From assembly GCA_965214565.1 (NCBI GenBank), contig OZ243951.1:558001-622000 (forward strand): a stretch of 64,000 bases of DNA, given 5' to 3'. Below the pieces are notes generated by a model. It did not search any database and had not been told where the DNA came from. It saw only the letters and a program-made list of their open reading frames with translations. Positions 35,724-45,148 of the stretch are shown piece after piece. The translations under genes were made by a program, and so were the position numbers. Each line of letters opens with the position of its first letter. Within the stretch, counting starts at the first letter, position 1. The DNA is from VXYK01 sp965214565. Lineage in GTDB: Bacteria > Actinomycetota > Acidimicrobiia > Acidimicrobiales > Aldehydirespiratoraceae.

Positions 35724-35997
35724 CGCCATCGCTCAACTCGTCACCCTGTTGATGGTCGGCCTTGGAATCGTCTGGCACCAACAACGCAGCACCGACAAAC
35801 TCCGCGACGAGTTCCAGACCGCGATCCACAACCTCCGAGAAGAGTTCCACACTGCGATCCGCGAGTTGCGTCGGGACCACGACACGCTCCGCGACGCCAT
35901 CGCTGGAATCGGGCAGCGCCTCGCGCGCATCGAAGGCTTCTTGGGGATCGGTATTCCCTCCGCCCCAGACGAATCCACAGGAGCCGAACCCGACTAG
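35713..35997 (+). CDS. Small membrane-anchored coiled-coil protein, copy 1
   Basis: This 94-residue protein has a short N-terminal hydrophobic segment (AIAQLVTLLMVGLGIVW, about 5-21). A helical region follows, made of 11-residue repeats of the type LREEFHTAIRN. I recognise no family. It has a close paralogue at 36412-36729 with one extra repeat unit. The layout suggests a membrane-tethered coiled coil; the role is unknown. ATG 35713 is chosen because both copies share it and its upstream box. Confidence 0.65.
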   Translation: MEADAIAQLVTLLMVGLGIVWHQQRSTDKLRDEFQTAIHNLREEFHTAIRELRRDHDTLRDAIAGIGQRLARIEGFLGIGIPSAPDESTGAEPD

Positions 35998-36035
35998 CCC
36001 GCCCTGGGCACTGCTCGCTGGATTCGGGGGGCCGG

Positions 36036-36293
36036 TCATGTGGGTTGGGGCGCTGCTTGCACGGTTTCTTCGAGGTGATCGGCGAGGGCCGTGATCTGCT
36101 GTTGTATATCGTTGGGGCTGCCCGAGAGGTCGACACCGACGACATACAGTTCCTTGCCTGCGTTCTTGACTTCGATCCTTGAATGCACGAGTTGTGACAT
36201 CCGATTGGTTCTGGGGTGCGTCTCGCTGGGCGGTATTTCGATGGGCGTTTCTGCTTCGCCGTTCAGGCTCACTGGATCAGGCGGCGTGATCAT
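36036..36293 (-). CDS. Hypothetical protein of 85 residues
   Basis: A minus-strand frame lies between the two coiled-coil paralogues. Its residues are well mixed (SRIEVKNAGKELYVVGVDL, DIQQQITALADHLEETV), more protein-like than the opposite-strand shadow. The start may be ATG 36293 or ATG 36200 (54 residues). No family is recognised and no strong ribosome-binding site is seen. Confidence 0.42.
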   Translation of the reverse strand: MITPPDPVSLNGEAETPIEIPPSETHPRTNRMSQLVHSRIEVKNAGKELYVVGVDLSGSPNDIQQQITALADHLEETVQAAPQPT

Positions 36294-36304
36294 CTCGCAG
36301 CGCG

Positions 36305-36422
36305 GCCGATGTCCTTGAACAACGCAGCCCCGACGAGCCTCGAGGCTGACCGTTAAGATATTTCATAATTTTACATTGCATATAAAACAGATCGGGACTA
36401 GCCTCAGGAGCATGGAGGCAGA
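36305..36422 (+). repeat. Upstream segment of tandem duplication, copy 2
   Basis: This is the second copy of the 35604-35723 segment, about 700 bases downstream. The sulfatase-derived part no longer encodes an intact C-terminus, while the AT-rich promoter region and gene start are better conserved. Confidence 0.7.
36376..36404 (+). promoter_or_regulatory. Candidate promoter of the second small coiled-coil gene
   Basis: TTGCAT (36376-36381), 17 bases and TAGCCT (36399-36404) end seven bases before the ATG. The hexamers differ from the first copy but keep the spacing and the TAnnnT pattern, which supports function. Confidence 0.4.
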
Positions 36423-36729
36423 CGCCATCGCACAACTCGTCACCCTGTTGATGGTCGGCCTGGGAATCGTCTGGCACCAACAACGCAGCACCGACAAACT
36501 CCGCGAAGAGTTCCACACCGCGATCCGCAACCTCCGCGAAGAGTTCCACACCGCGAACCACAACCTCCGCGAAGAGTTCCAGACCGCGATCCGCGAGTTG
36601 CGTCGGGACCACGACACGCTCCGCGACGCCATCGCCGGGATCGGGCAGAGGCTCGCGCGCATCGAAGGCTTCTTGAGAATCGGCACTCCCACCCCTTCCG
36701 ACGAGTCCACGAGCCCCGAACCCGGCTAG
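36412..36729 (+). CDS. Small membrane-anchored coiled-coil protein, copy 2
   Basis: This 105-residue paralogue of the 35713 gene has a nearly identical membrane segment and C-terminal part (RDAIAGIGQRLARIEGF). It carries one additional 11-residue, 33-base repeat in the coiled coil. The repeats are imperfect at both DNA and protein level. It is separated from the first copy by a minus-strand ORF and followed by about 110 bases of unassigned sequence. Confidence 0.65.
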   Translation: MEADAIAQLVTLLMVGLGIVWHQQRSTDKLREEFHTAIRNLREEFHTANHNLREEFQTAIRELRRDHDTLRDAIAGIGQRLARIEGFLRIGTPTPSDESTSPEPG

Positions 36730-36839
36730 CGGCGCGGCAGCAGGGTGTCGACTGAGGGCTTCGCCGCAATTCGTTTCAATTTCGCCGCTAAGGAGTTCGC
36801 CTGCCACATATGCAACGAATACCACTCAGGGCACTGGGC

Positions 36840-37964
36840 TCAGAGGGTGACTACTTCGGTGGTGACATGCTCGGGGTCGGACTCGGGCAGCAGGTAGCGC
36901 CAGAAGATGGAGCCGCGGCGGTGGGAGTCGGTGTCCAGCCAATTGGGGTGGTTGGGATCCTCTGCGCACACCCAGATCTCGAAGCTGCCGTCGTCGTTGA
37001 AGGAGATCTGATCGGCGTTGAGCGATGAGTTCCTGTTGCGATATTCCAGAGTCTGCATATGAGAGTTCCAGAGCATGACGTTGACGAAAGGCCCCGCGGG
37101 CAGCGTCCCACGCATCACCAGGGCCTGACCAGGTTCAAGTTCCCAGCGAGCCATCGCGTAATGGATGTCGGCCGCACCCGGCACCGGCAGTCCTGAATCC
37201 CTGAAACTGAACGGTTTGGGAAGCTCGTTGGGCACATCGGACACGAAGGGCACACCCGAACTGCCGCCGAAGGAGCCCTGCCCGACCGTCACCTGACGCA
37301 GAAAGGCGACCCCATCGTTCATCCGACCGGCAATGAACTCGTCGCTAAGCGGCGGCGGCGGCGAGTCCACATCAAGGCACTCGATGTCGATGTCGACATG
37401 GACCTCGCTGTCGTTCTGGGCCGAAACCGGCAACTGGAAGTAGCCGCGCACTACCACCACAATCGTGTCAGGTTCCAGCTTCAACCAATCCCCACCCTCG
37501 GCATCGGCTGGATCCGCGCTGAGGGTCAGGCTGTAGGTGCCGTCCTCGGCCACGGTCAGGTCGCGGTCGTTGACATCGCCCCGCAGCGGTCCCGCCATAC
37601 CGCCGTCGTCGGCCTGCGCGTGCAGCGTGAACGATGTGTAGCACTCCTTGCCGATTCGGCCGCTGACCCGGTACTTTCTGGTGCCGTCGATTCGGGCGTA
37701 GTGGTAGATCGCATCGGGATTGTCGCCCTGGAGCTTTCGACCGGGATCCACGATTCCAACAAATCGCGGATGCTCAGGCTGCGCCTCCCAGTACAGCTCC
37801 GACATCGCAGAGAGCATCTGGCCGACGTAACGAAACGCCTCAACCTGTTCAAGTGGCTCAGCCCATCGAGCGGAATCGAGAATGTACCCGTCGCGGATCT
37901 CGGTCAGGGCTGTGATCAGATCGTCGAATGCGGCACTCGCCTGTGGTGTGGGGTTCTCGCTCAT
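36840..37964 (-). CDS. DUF1214 domain-containing protein
   Basis: This 374-residue protein matches the DUF1214 group in its C-terminal third (PGQALVMRGTLPAG, NVMLWNSHMQTLEYRNR). Members often sit among lipid or steroid catabolic genes, and their activity is not established. No signal peptide is visible. Its start is 16 bases from the divergent DUF35 gene, so the two may share a control region. Confidence 0.75.
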   Translation of the reverse strand: MSENPTPQASAAFDDLITALTEIRDGYILDSARWAEPLEQVEAFRYVGQMLSAMSELYWEAQPEHPRFVGIVDPGRKLQGDNPDAIYHYARIDGTRKYRVSGRIGKECYTSFTLHAQADDGGMAGPLRGDVNDRDLTVAEDGTYSLTLSADPADAEGGDWLKLEPDTIVVVVRGYFQLPVSAQNDSEVHVDIDIECLDVDSPPPPLSDEFIAGRMNDGVAFLRQVTVGQGSFGGSSGVPFVSDVPNELPKPFSFRDSGLPVPGAADIHYAMARWELEPGQALVMRGTLPAGPFVNVMLWNSHMQTLEYRNRNSSLNADQISFNDDGSFEIWVCAEDPNHPNWLDTDSHRRGSIFWRYLLPESDPEHVTTEVVTL

Positions 37965-37980
37965 CCGCGCATAATGTCAC

Positions 37981-38526
37981 GTGGTGGCCGATTCCAACCA
38001 AACCGAAGAGAAATCCGCCGGTGGTGACTTGAGCGACGCGGCACTTCTCGAACTGTTCGCGGGCCATGGCGTGCACCGCGACAACGCAGCCCAGTACCGG
38101 GGCCGACTCGATGGTCAGTTGCTGATCAATCGCTGCACAGACTGCGCCCGATATCACCAGCCCCCGAGGCCGATGTGTCCGAACTGTTGGTCGTTCGACA
38201 TTGCTCCGACACCAGTGAGCGGCCGCGGCACGATCCACCTGCTCATGTACCTTCATGCGGGGCCTCCGGCTGAGGGTGTCGACTACCACAACGGTGGCCA
38301 TCCCGTGGTCGTGGTTGAACTCGAAGAACAGGAACACCTGCGAGTGACCGGGACCGTTCACGGATTCGGCCCCAACGAGCCGTCCATCGGTGACGCCGTC
38401 GAACTTGGCTTCCTCGATAGAGGCGGTGCGCCGATAGCGGCCTTCCGTCCAAGCAGGCAGACCGAGCCACACGACAAAACCGAGCCACAGCGGACGGATC
38501 GGCGAGAGCACCGGAGCCCTCACTGA
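37981..38526 (+). CDS. DUF35 / zinc-ribbon OB-fold protein (acyl-CoA-associated)
   Basis: This 181-residue protein has a rubredoxin-like zinc ribbon (CTDC...CPNC, about 52-71) followed by an OB fold, the DUF35 architecture. Such proteins bind acyl-CoA and form obligate complexes with thiolase-like partners, as ChsH2-DUF35 does with the aldolase Ltp2 in steroid side-chain cleavage. Its stop overlaps the thiolase ATG (TGATG), so the pair is co-translated. The start is GTG 37981. Confidence 0.85.
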   Translation: MVADSNQTEEKSAGGDLSDAALLELFAGHGVHRDNAAQYRGRLDGQLLINRCTDCARYHQPPRPMCPNCWSFDIAPTPVSGRGTIHLLMYLHAGPPAEGVDYHNGGHPVVVVELEEQEHLRVTGTVHGFGPNEPSIGDAVELGFLDRGGAPIAAFRPSRQTEPHDKTEPQRTDRREHRSPH

Positions 38527-39689
38527 TGGCCAGATCACCAATGAAAGACCAGATCGCCATCGTCGGCGTCGGCTCGACCGGATTCAGTCGCGGTGACCGC
38601 TCACCGTTGTCACTGGCTCTCGAGGCTTCCACCGCGGCGATCCGTGATGCGGGCCTCACCGCCGCAGACATCGACGGCGTGGTAGCCACCGCAGAAGCCG
38701 GCGCGGCGAACGCACCCTTCCTGGTTTCTTCGTTGGGACTCACCGAGGTTTCACACCACAGCCGTCCCGCCCCGCTGATCATGTTCTCCCTGCTCGACGC
38801 AGCCCAAGCCGTGTTCGCAGGAACTGCCGATCACGTGCTGATCGTCACCCCGGTGATGATGTCATCGTGGAACTCTCGGCGCGCTGCCCAGGATCCCTGG
38901 CGGCGCGGCGCCCGCAGCAGCATCCTCCCCGTCCCCGAAGACTCAGCCAACGCCAACGCCTACGCCGCCTGGGCGGGCCGCTACATGCACGAATTCGGCG
39001 CGTCCAAAGACCCGTTCGCTCGGATCGCCGTCAATTCGCGGAGCAACGCCGCGGCCAACAGACTCGCGGCGATGCGCGAACCCCTGTCATTCGACGAGTA
39101 CCACGCCGGTCGCATGATCCGCACCCCTCTCAACATGTTCGACATGGACTTCCCCGCCGACGGTGCCGACGCCTTCGTGGTCACCACCGCGCAGCGCGCC
39201 GCGCAGCTCCCCCAACCTCCGGTGCTGATCCACGCTGCCACGACCGGCGTTTACGGCGAGAATACTGAAGACCAACTCCCCAGCCTCAAGCGCCACGGCC
39301 AGCACGTTGTGGTCGACCATCTCAAGGCTCGATCCGATCTTTGGATCGGCGATGTCGACCTGTTCTATCCCTATGAGGGATTCACGATCATCGCATTGAG
39401 CTGGCTTGAGACCTGCGGGTTCTGCGAAATGGGCGGAGCCGAGCGGTACCTGGCAGAGCACTGGAACGATGAACGTCAGCGGATCGAGATAGAGGGTCGG
39501 ATCCCGCTCAACACCCACGGCGGATCTCTGTCCGAAGGAGCAACTCGCGGAACCGGTCACCTGCGCGAGGCAGTGATGCAGTTGCGCGGTCAGGCTGGCG
39601 CACGCCAGGTTGAAGGTGCCAAGGTTGCACTGGTGACTCCCGGGGGTTTCTTCTTCAACTCCCAAGGTGCGATTCTTAGATCGGCCTGA
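38526..39689 (+). CDS. Thiolase-like lipid-transfer protein / probable retro-aldolase
   Basis: This 387-residue protein has the thiolase fold (IAIVGVGSTGFS near the N-terminus, GGSLSEGATRGTGH and QLRGQAGARQVEGA near the C-terminus). The segment where thiolases carry the nucleophilic Cys reads HSRPAPLIMFSLLDA here, so that Cys is missing. Loss of Cys together with a DUF35 partner is the pattern of Ltp2-type aldolases that cleave beta-hydroxy-acyl-CoA side chains. The true substrate is unknown. Confidence 0.82.
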   Translation: MARSPMKDQIAIVGVGSTGFSRGDRSPLSLALEASTAAIRDAGLTAADIDGVVATAEAGAANAPFLVSSLGLTEVSHHSRPAPLIMFSLLDAAQAVFAGTADHVLIVTPVMMSSWNSRRAAQDPWRRGARSSILPVPEDSANANAYAAWAGRYMHEFGASKDPFARIAVNSRSNAAANRLAAMREPLSFDEYHAGRMIRTPLNMFDMDFPADGADAFVVTTAQRAAQLPQPPVLIHAATTGVYGENTEDQLPSLKRHGQHVVVDHLKARSDLWIGDVDLFYPYEGFTIIALSWLETCGFCEMGGAERYLAEHWNDERQRIEIEGRIPLNTHGGSLSEGATRGTGHLREAVMQLRGQAGARQVEGAKVALVTPGGFFFNSQGAILRSA

Positions 39690-39745
39690 GAAACCAGCAA
39701 AATCAGCAGGAACCAGAACCGCAAGAAAGAACAGAGGGGGGCGTC

Positions 39746-41053
39746 ATGAAAGCCGAGGACATGATCCTCATAAGCGTCGACGATCACATCTGCGAACCCG
39801 CCGACATGTTCGACGCCCATGTCCCAGCCGCCTACAAGGACCGAGCGCCGCGCGTCGAAACCGACGAGAACGGCCATCAGCAGTGGTGGTACGGAGAGGC
39901 GATCGGACGCAACCTGGGTTTGAACGCCGTGGCTGGCAAACCGCCGTCGATGTTCAACATCAACCCCAGTCGCTTCGATGAAATGCGACCAGGATGCTAC
40001 GACGTTGACGAGCGTGTCCGTGACATGTCCGCGGGGGGCCAGCTCGCGGGCCTCAACTTCCCGAACTGGACCGGGTTCGCTGGTCAGGTTTTGAGCGAAG
40101 GTCCAGACCGTGACGTGAACCTCGTGATGATCCGCGCCTACAACGACTGGCATGTCGACGAATGGTGCGGCAGCTATCCCGACCGGTTCATTCCCTGCGG
40201 GATGGTGCCCCTGTGGGATGCCGACCTTGCCGCAGTCGAGGTTCGCCGCCTGGCCGCCAAAGGCGTGCGGGCAATCACCTTCTCGGAGAATCCAGCGGCG
40301 TTGGGAGTCCCGTCGATGCACTCAGGTTTCTGGGATCCGCTGTTCGCCGCCTGCAACGACGAGGGCGTGGTCATCTGCTGTCATATCGGGTCGTCGTCGA
40401 AGGGGATGAACACTTCATTCGATGCACCGCCCCCGGTCCCGATCACTCTGTCGCCGTTGAGCACGATGTACACCATGGGCGACCTGCTGTGGGCCGACAT
40501 CTGGCATCGCTTTCCGAGCTTGAAGTTCGCTCTGAGCGAAGGAGACATCGGTTGGATCCCCTACCTGCTGCAACGGGCCGACCATGTGCAGCGCCGACAT
40601 CAGGGCTGGACCGGACACGAATTCCCGGCAGGCATGGATCTGGCCAGCGATATCTTCCATCGTCACATGCTTTGCTGCTTCATCGAGGATCCGGTCGGCG
40701 TGGCGCTGATCGATCAGTTCAACATCGATCATGTCTGCTGGGAGTCGGACTTCCCGCACAGCGACAGTTCCTGGCCCAATGCCCCCGAAAGCCTCGAATC
40801 GTGCTTCGCCGGGGTCAGCGACGAGATCGTCGACAAGATCACCCACCTCAACGCCATGGAACAGTTCGGGTTCGACCCGTTCTCAGTGCGACCCCGCGAA
40901 CAGTGCACTGCGGCGGCACTGCGAGCCGAGGCGGCCGACGTCGACACGGTCACCCACCTGGGGCATGAGCCCGACGAGACCGACCTTGCCTACTGGCAGG
41001 CGCTCACCACCCGAGGTCTGAAAGCACCGCAGTCACAACCCGCGAAACCTTAG
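39746..41053 (+). CDS. Amidohydrolase_2 family metal-dependent hydrolase/decarboxylase
   Basis: This 435-residue protein belongs to the ACMSD-like amidohydrolases. The N-terminal metal motif is modified to SVDDHICEP (10-18). CCHIGSS near 215 supplies the next ligand, and ESDFPHSDSSWPNA near 331-344 supplies the catalytic acid and final site. A strong G-rich ribosome-binding site precedes ATG 39746. Relatives decarboxylate or hydrolyse ring-derived acids. It probably belongs with the upstream aldolase pair. Confidence 0.88.
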   Translation: MKAEDMILISVDDHICEPADMFDAHVPAAYKDRAPRVETDENGHQQWWYGEAIGRNLGLNAVAGKPPSMFNINPSRFDEMRPGCYDVDERVRDMSAGGQLAGLNFPNWTGFAGQVLSEGPDRDVNLVMIRAYNDWHVDEWCGSYPDRFIPCGMVPLWDADLAAVEVRRLAAKGVRAITFSENPAALGVPSMHSGFWDPLFAACNDEGVVICCHIGSSSKGMNTSFDAPPPVPITLSPLSTMYTMGDLLWADIWHRFPSLKFALSEGDIGWIPYLLQRADHVQRRHQGWTGHEFPAGMDLASDIFHRHMLCCFIEDPVGVALIDQFNIDHVCWESDFPHSDSSWPNAPESLESCFAGVSDEIVDKITHLNAMEQFGFDPFSVRPREQCTAAALRAEAADVDTVTHLGHEPDETDLAYWQALTTRGLKAPQSQPAKP

Positions 41054-41083
41054 AGTCTCACAACCTCGCCGTCAGAGCGGGTT

Positions 41084-42814
41084 TCAGGCCCGCTGGTCGC
41101 GCCCTCCGGGCACCTCGACGGTGGCGGTGTCGCGACCGCTGCGCAACACGACGCCGGGCCGCGCGCCGGTGTCGGTGCCGTCGCGAACGATCTCGACCCC
41201 GTTCGCGAACACGTGGTCGATCCCTGTGGCATCGGCATAGAGACGGCCCGCACCCGCCGGGAGGTCGTACTTCGTGTACGTCGCTCCGAGTCCCACGGTC
41301 TCGGCGTCGAAGACTACGACATCGGCGTAAGCACCCTCCTGCAGTCGGCCCCGGTCACGGAATCCGTAGAGCTGCGCAGGGACATCCGTCAACTGGCGGA
41401 TCGCCTCCTCCATCGTGATCAGAGCGCGCTCCCGCACGCCCTCACCGAGCACCACAGTCGAGAATGCGAAGGTGTCGATCATGTCGAGGTGGGCACCCGC
41501 GTCCGACGCGCCGATGACGGTGCGGTCGTCTTGCCAGAGTTCGCCTCGGATACGCCAAGTCTCATCGTCGGTGCCCGCCGCCTGCGGCATGAAGTAAGTC
41601 CGCAGATCGTCGGCCACGGCGATGTCGATCATCGCGTCGAAGGGTTCCTTCCCCTCCTGGAGCGCGATGTCGCCGACGGTGCGGCCGCGGTACTTCTCGA
41701 GCGACTCGTCCTGCACCTGGTCGATCGTGAAGTTGCTCCAGTTCGCCATCCTGTGCATCGGCGAGGTCGGGTTCTGGGCGTCCTGCTCGAACTGCCGGCG
41801 TTTGGCGGGGTCATTCAGGAAGGTCAGTTTCTCGTGTTTGGAGAGCCTGAAGAAGGGAGCCCAGTTGTGGAACGCGTCAAACACGAATCCCGAGTCGAGG
41901 TTGATCCGGATCGTCATCGGCTGGGGAACGGTCAAGGCGATGACTTCGGCCCCGCGGGCGCGGGCGAGGTCGGTTGCTGCGAGCTGTCGTTGCGTGCCGA
42001 CGGTGTTGTTGGAACTCGGCGCCATGACGTTCCAGTTGACGGGCCGGTTCGCCGCCAGTGAGAGGTCGGCCATGTACTGCGCCTCCTCCTCCCCCCAGCC
42101 GACGCCCGGCAGGAACTCGACCGTCGTCCCCTCGAAGTCGCGCACCTGTCGTGCCAGGGTCAGCATCTCTTCCTTGGTGGCATGGCGGGAGGGGACGGGA
42201 TTGCCCTCGAAGTCGTTGTGCGTGGCTGAGATAGTGGACGAGAAGCCGAAGCCGCCCTCAGCCAGCGACGCTCGGAGCAACTCCACCATCTGCGCGAGTT
42301 CTTCGCTGGTCGCCTCGTGGCCGACCGCCCGCTCGCCCATCACCGTGCGCCGAATCGCCGAGTGGCCGACCATGAAGCCAGCGTTCACCGCGAGCGTGCC
42401 TTCGAGTTGATCGAGGTACTCGCCGAACGACCGCCAGTTCCATGGAACCCCCTGTTCGAGGCTCTCGAGCGGCATCCCCTCGACACGCGAGAGCATCTTC
42501 ATCAGGTAGGGGCCCGCCTCCGCGGAGAGCGGAGCAATCGAGAAGCCGCAGTTTCCGCCGACCACGCTTGTCACGCCGTGGTAGGGCGACGGCGAGAGCG
42601 TCCCGTCCCAGAATGCCTGCGCGTCGTAGTGCGTGTGAACGTCTACGAAGCCGGGCGACACGATCCTGCCTGTGGCGTCGACCGTCTCCTGTGCCTCCTC
42701 GTCGACAGATCCGACCGCGACGATCCGTCCGTCACGAATGCCGAGGTCCGCCTGTCGGGCCGCGCCCCCGGTCCCGTCCACTATGGTTCCGCCTCGAATG
42801 ACGATATCCAACAT
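41084..42814 (-). CDS. D-aminoacylase/N-acyl-D-amino-acid deacylase-like amidohydrolase
   Basis: This 576-residue protein belongs to the cyclic amidohydrolase group. It shows MLDIVIRGGTIVDGTG at the start, the metal motif PGFVDVHTHYDAQ near 57, NCGFSIAPL near 88 and the catalytic DAGAHLDMIDTF near 430. Relatives release D-amino acids or act on N-acyl or cyclic amides. ATG 42814 is preferred over an upstream ATG ten codons away because the family motif starts there. Confidence 0.87.
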   Translation of the reverse strand: MLDIVIRGGTIVDGTGGAARQADLGIRDGRIVAVGSVDEEAQETVDATGRIVSPGFVDVHTHYDAQAFWDGTLSPSPYHGVTSVVGGNCGFSIAPLSAEAGPYLMKMLSRVEGMPLESLEQGVPWNWRSFGEYLDQLEGTLAVNAGFMVGHSAIRRTVMGERAVGHEATSEELAQMVELLRASLAEGGFGFSSTISATHNDFEGNPVPSRHATKEEMLTLARQVRDFEGTTVEFLPGVGWGEEEAQYMADLSLAANRPVNWNVMAPSSNNTVGTQRQLAATDLARARGAEVIALTVPQPMTIRINLDSGFVFDAFHNWAPFFRLSKHEKLTFLNDPAKRRQFEQDAQNPTSPMHRMANWSNFTIDQVQDESLEKYRGRTVGDIALQEGKEPFDAMIDIAVADDLRTYFMPQAAGTDDETWRIRGELWQDDRTVIGASDAGAHLDMIDTFAFSTVVLGEGVRERALITMEEAIRQLTDVPAQLYGFRDRGRLQEGAYADVVVFDAETVGLGATYTKYDLPAGAGRLYADATGIDHVFANGVEIVRDGTDTGARPGVVLRSGRDTATVEVPGGRDQRA

Positions 42815-42931
42815 GTGAGCCCCCAGAGTGCTCTGTCTCCGCAACCGTGCGGTCAGCGGCGGTCGCCGCCGAACGGGATTATGCCACAGCCTGGATTGTC
42901 GACCCTTGATGACATTGCCATTGATCCCGGG

Positions 42932-43948
42932 TCATCGATGCCGGCCGATTAGCCCGGCGGCCAGTTGTTCGGCGTAGTGGTCGCCGTCGCCGAAGGTGTG
43001 GTCATTGACCCAAGCCCGTTTCAGGTACAGGTGGGCGTCGACTTCCCAGGTGTAGCCCATACCGCCGTGAACCTGCACAGAGTCTTTGCCGCACGCGGCG
43101 GCCGCGCTGGAGGCAAGGACCTTGGCCACTGCCACCGAATGGGCGGGATCGTCCACTCCGTTGCCGTCGAGGGTTGTTCCCGCCGCGTAGACCGCAGCCC
43201 GCAGGACCTCGACTCGGGTGATCATGTCGGCGCAGCGGTGCTTGACCGCCTGGAAGGCGCCGATCGGTCTGCCGAACTGTTCACGTTGCTTGGCGTATTC
43301 GACAGCGAGGTCGGTGGCGCCCGCAGCAAGACCGAGTTGCAAGGCGGCCGTGAGCAGCGCGCCACACTGTCGCCATTGGTCCGCTGTTTCGGCGCCGGCG
43401 ATTCTGCGACCCTGAGGCAACTCCGCTACTGCCGTGACCGGAGTCAGCGGATCGAGCGGGTGGGCGGCGGGTGCGGCCTCAGCGGTGAAAAGCGATGCCG
43501 CATCGACACACCACAGTCCCTCATCATCGCTGATCACCAGAGCGTCGATCCACGGCAGGAACTCAACGTAACACCGCCCCGGCGAGCGCTCCTGCGCTCC
43601 AACCACCATCGTGCCCTGAGCCGCGCCTTCGGCAATCTCAGAACCATCGTCGCCGCCCGATCCGACGAGCGCGGCGACCAGGGTGGTGGCTACCAGCGGG
43701 CCGGGGACCAGAGCACGACCGAGCTGTTCGAAAACCACAACGGCGTCGGCCCAACCCATACCCAGACCACCGTCGGACTCTGGTCTGGTCAACGAGAACA
43801 CGCCCGTTTCGGCCAGCTCCGCCCAACGCTCGAGATCGAGTCCGCCGGTCGCCATCGAGCGGACCGTCTCAATGTCGAAACGGCCTGCACACAGAGCGGC
43901 AACCCCCTCAGCGAGCGCCTCCTGGTCCTCATTCAGCTCGAAGTCCAT
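42932..43948 (-). CDS. Acyl-CoA dehydrogenase, small subunit type
   Basis: This 338-residue acyl-CoA dehydrogenase has the N-terminal helical domain (DFELNEDQEAL), the GVFSLTRPESDGGLGMGW segment and the C-terminal HGGMGYTWEVDAHLYLKRA motif. It is shorter than the neighbouring dehydrogenase and ends nine bases after it. In actinobacteria such pairs form alpha2-beta2 heterotetramers acting on steroid or branched acyl-CoAs. The pair probably does the same here. Confidence 0.9.
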   Translation of the reverse strand: MDFELNEDQEALAEGVAALCAGRFDIETVRSMATGGLDLERWAELAETGVFSLTRPESDGGLGMGWADAVVVFEQLGRALVPGPLVATTLVAALVGSGGDDGSEIAEGAAQGTMVVGAQERSPGRCYVEFLPWIDALVISDDEGLWCVDAASLFTAEAAPAAHPLDPLTPVTAVAELPQGRRIAGAETADQWRQCGALLTAALQLGLAAGATDLAVEYAKQREQFGRPIGAFQAVKHRCADMITRVEVLRAAVYAAGTTLDGNGVDDPAHSVAVAKVLASSAAAACGKDSVQVHGGMGYTWEVDAHLYLKRAWVNDHTFGDGDHYAEQLAAGLIGRHR

Positions 43949-43957
43949 GGTTGTCCC

Positions 43958-45148
43958 TCAACGGTCCTTAGGGAGTCCGAGCAGGCGTTCGCCCACGATG
44001 TTGCGTTGTATCTCTGAGGTGCCTGCCGCGATCGTCAGCGTCAGCGTGTAAATCCGCTCCCCCACATGGTCCAGTTCGCTGAGGTCCAGCGTGTCGCCAA
44101 TCGCCAGGCCCGCCCGGCCCAGTATCCGTTCGGCCAGCTGCGACATGCGCTTTCGGGCATCGGCATAGGCCAGCTTGAACACGGAGCCGCCGGGACCGAC
44201 CATGCCGGTGCGTTGTGCTTGACTGACGTTGCGCTTGGTCAAGGACCACAGGGCGTCGAGTTCGGCTTCGAGGCGACCGAGCTCCCGGCGGATCTCCGCA
44301 TCGTCGGAGGCCCGGGCTGAACCTCTCGTGACTTTCCGGGCGACCCCTGCAAGGTCAGCGAGCAGTCGCTGCGAGGCGATGATCTCGCCGATGAAGGCTG
44401 TTCCGCGCTCGAAGGCGAAGGTCACCATCGTCACCCGCCAGCCGTCGTTGTGATCGCCGACGCGGTTGACTTTGGGGATTCGCACCTCGTCGAGGAACAT
44501 CTCGGCGAACTCGCTGGAACCGAGGGCGGTCACGATCGGGCGGATCTCGATGCCCGGGAGGTCCATCGGCATTATCAGCCAGGTGATGCCCCGGTGCTTG
44601 GGTACATCCGGGTCGGTGCGCACCAACAGTTCGCAGTAGTCCGCAACCTGCGCGAACGAGGTCCAGATTTTCTGGCCGGTGACGACGTAGTGGTCCCCGT
44701 CGTCGAATGCTCGTGTGGTGAGCGAGGCGAGATCTGATCCTGAACCGGGTTCTGAGAATCCCTGGCACCAGACGTGGTCACCGCGCAGGATCGGGGCTAG
44801 GTGGGTGGCCTGCTGGGCGGGTGTGGCCTCGGCGATCAGGGTCGGACCGGCGTGGAGCTGTCCGACGAAGTTGACCCCCACGTACGGAGCACCCGCTCGC
44901 TCGGTTTCTTCAAGGAAGATCAGGTGTTCGGTGGGCGTGGATCCCCTGCCACCGAATTCGGCGGGCCAGTGGATTCCCGCATATCCCGCGTCGTAGAGGA
45001 TTCGCTGCCAGTCCGTGTCGTAGGCTCGGCGGGCCTCGAGGTCCGTGTGGTCCACCGGTGGTGGGCCTATGTCACCGAGGACGCCTTTGAGCCACGTCCG
45101 CAGTTCGTCGCGGAATGTCTCCTCGTCTTCGGTGTAGCAGAGATCCAT
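43958..45148 (-). CDS. Acyl-CoA dehydrogenase, large subunit type
   Basis: This 396-residue flavoprotein carries WCQGFSEPGSGSDLASL near 130-145 (FAD and substrate binding), the GQKIWTSFA motif, and the C-terminal AAGTSEIQRNIVGERLLGLP signature. It precedes the smaller dehydrogenase on the same strand, consistent with a two-subunit enzyme. The acyl substrate is unknown. Confidence 0.93.
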   Translation of the reverse strand: MDLCYTEDEETFRDELRTWLKGVLGDIGPPPVDHTDLEARRAYDTDWQRILYDAGYAGIHWPAEFGGRGSTPTEHLIFLEETERAGAPYVGVNFVGQLHAGPTLIAEATPAQQATHLAPILRGDHVWCQGFSEPGSGSDLASLTTRAFDDGDHYVVTGQKIWTSFAQVADYCELLVRTDPDVPKHRGITWLIMPMDLPGIEIRPIVTALGSSEFAEMFLDEVRIPKVNRVGDHNDGWRVTMVTFAFERGTAFIGEIIASQRLLADLAGVARKVTRGSARASDDAEIRRELGRLEAELDALWSLTKRNVSQAQRTGMVGPGGSVFKLAYADARKRMSQLAERILGRAGLAIGDTLDLSELDHVGERIYTLTLTIAAGTSEIQRNIVGERLLGLPKDR

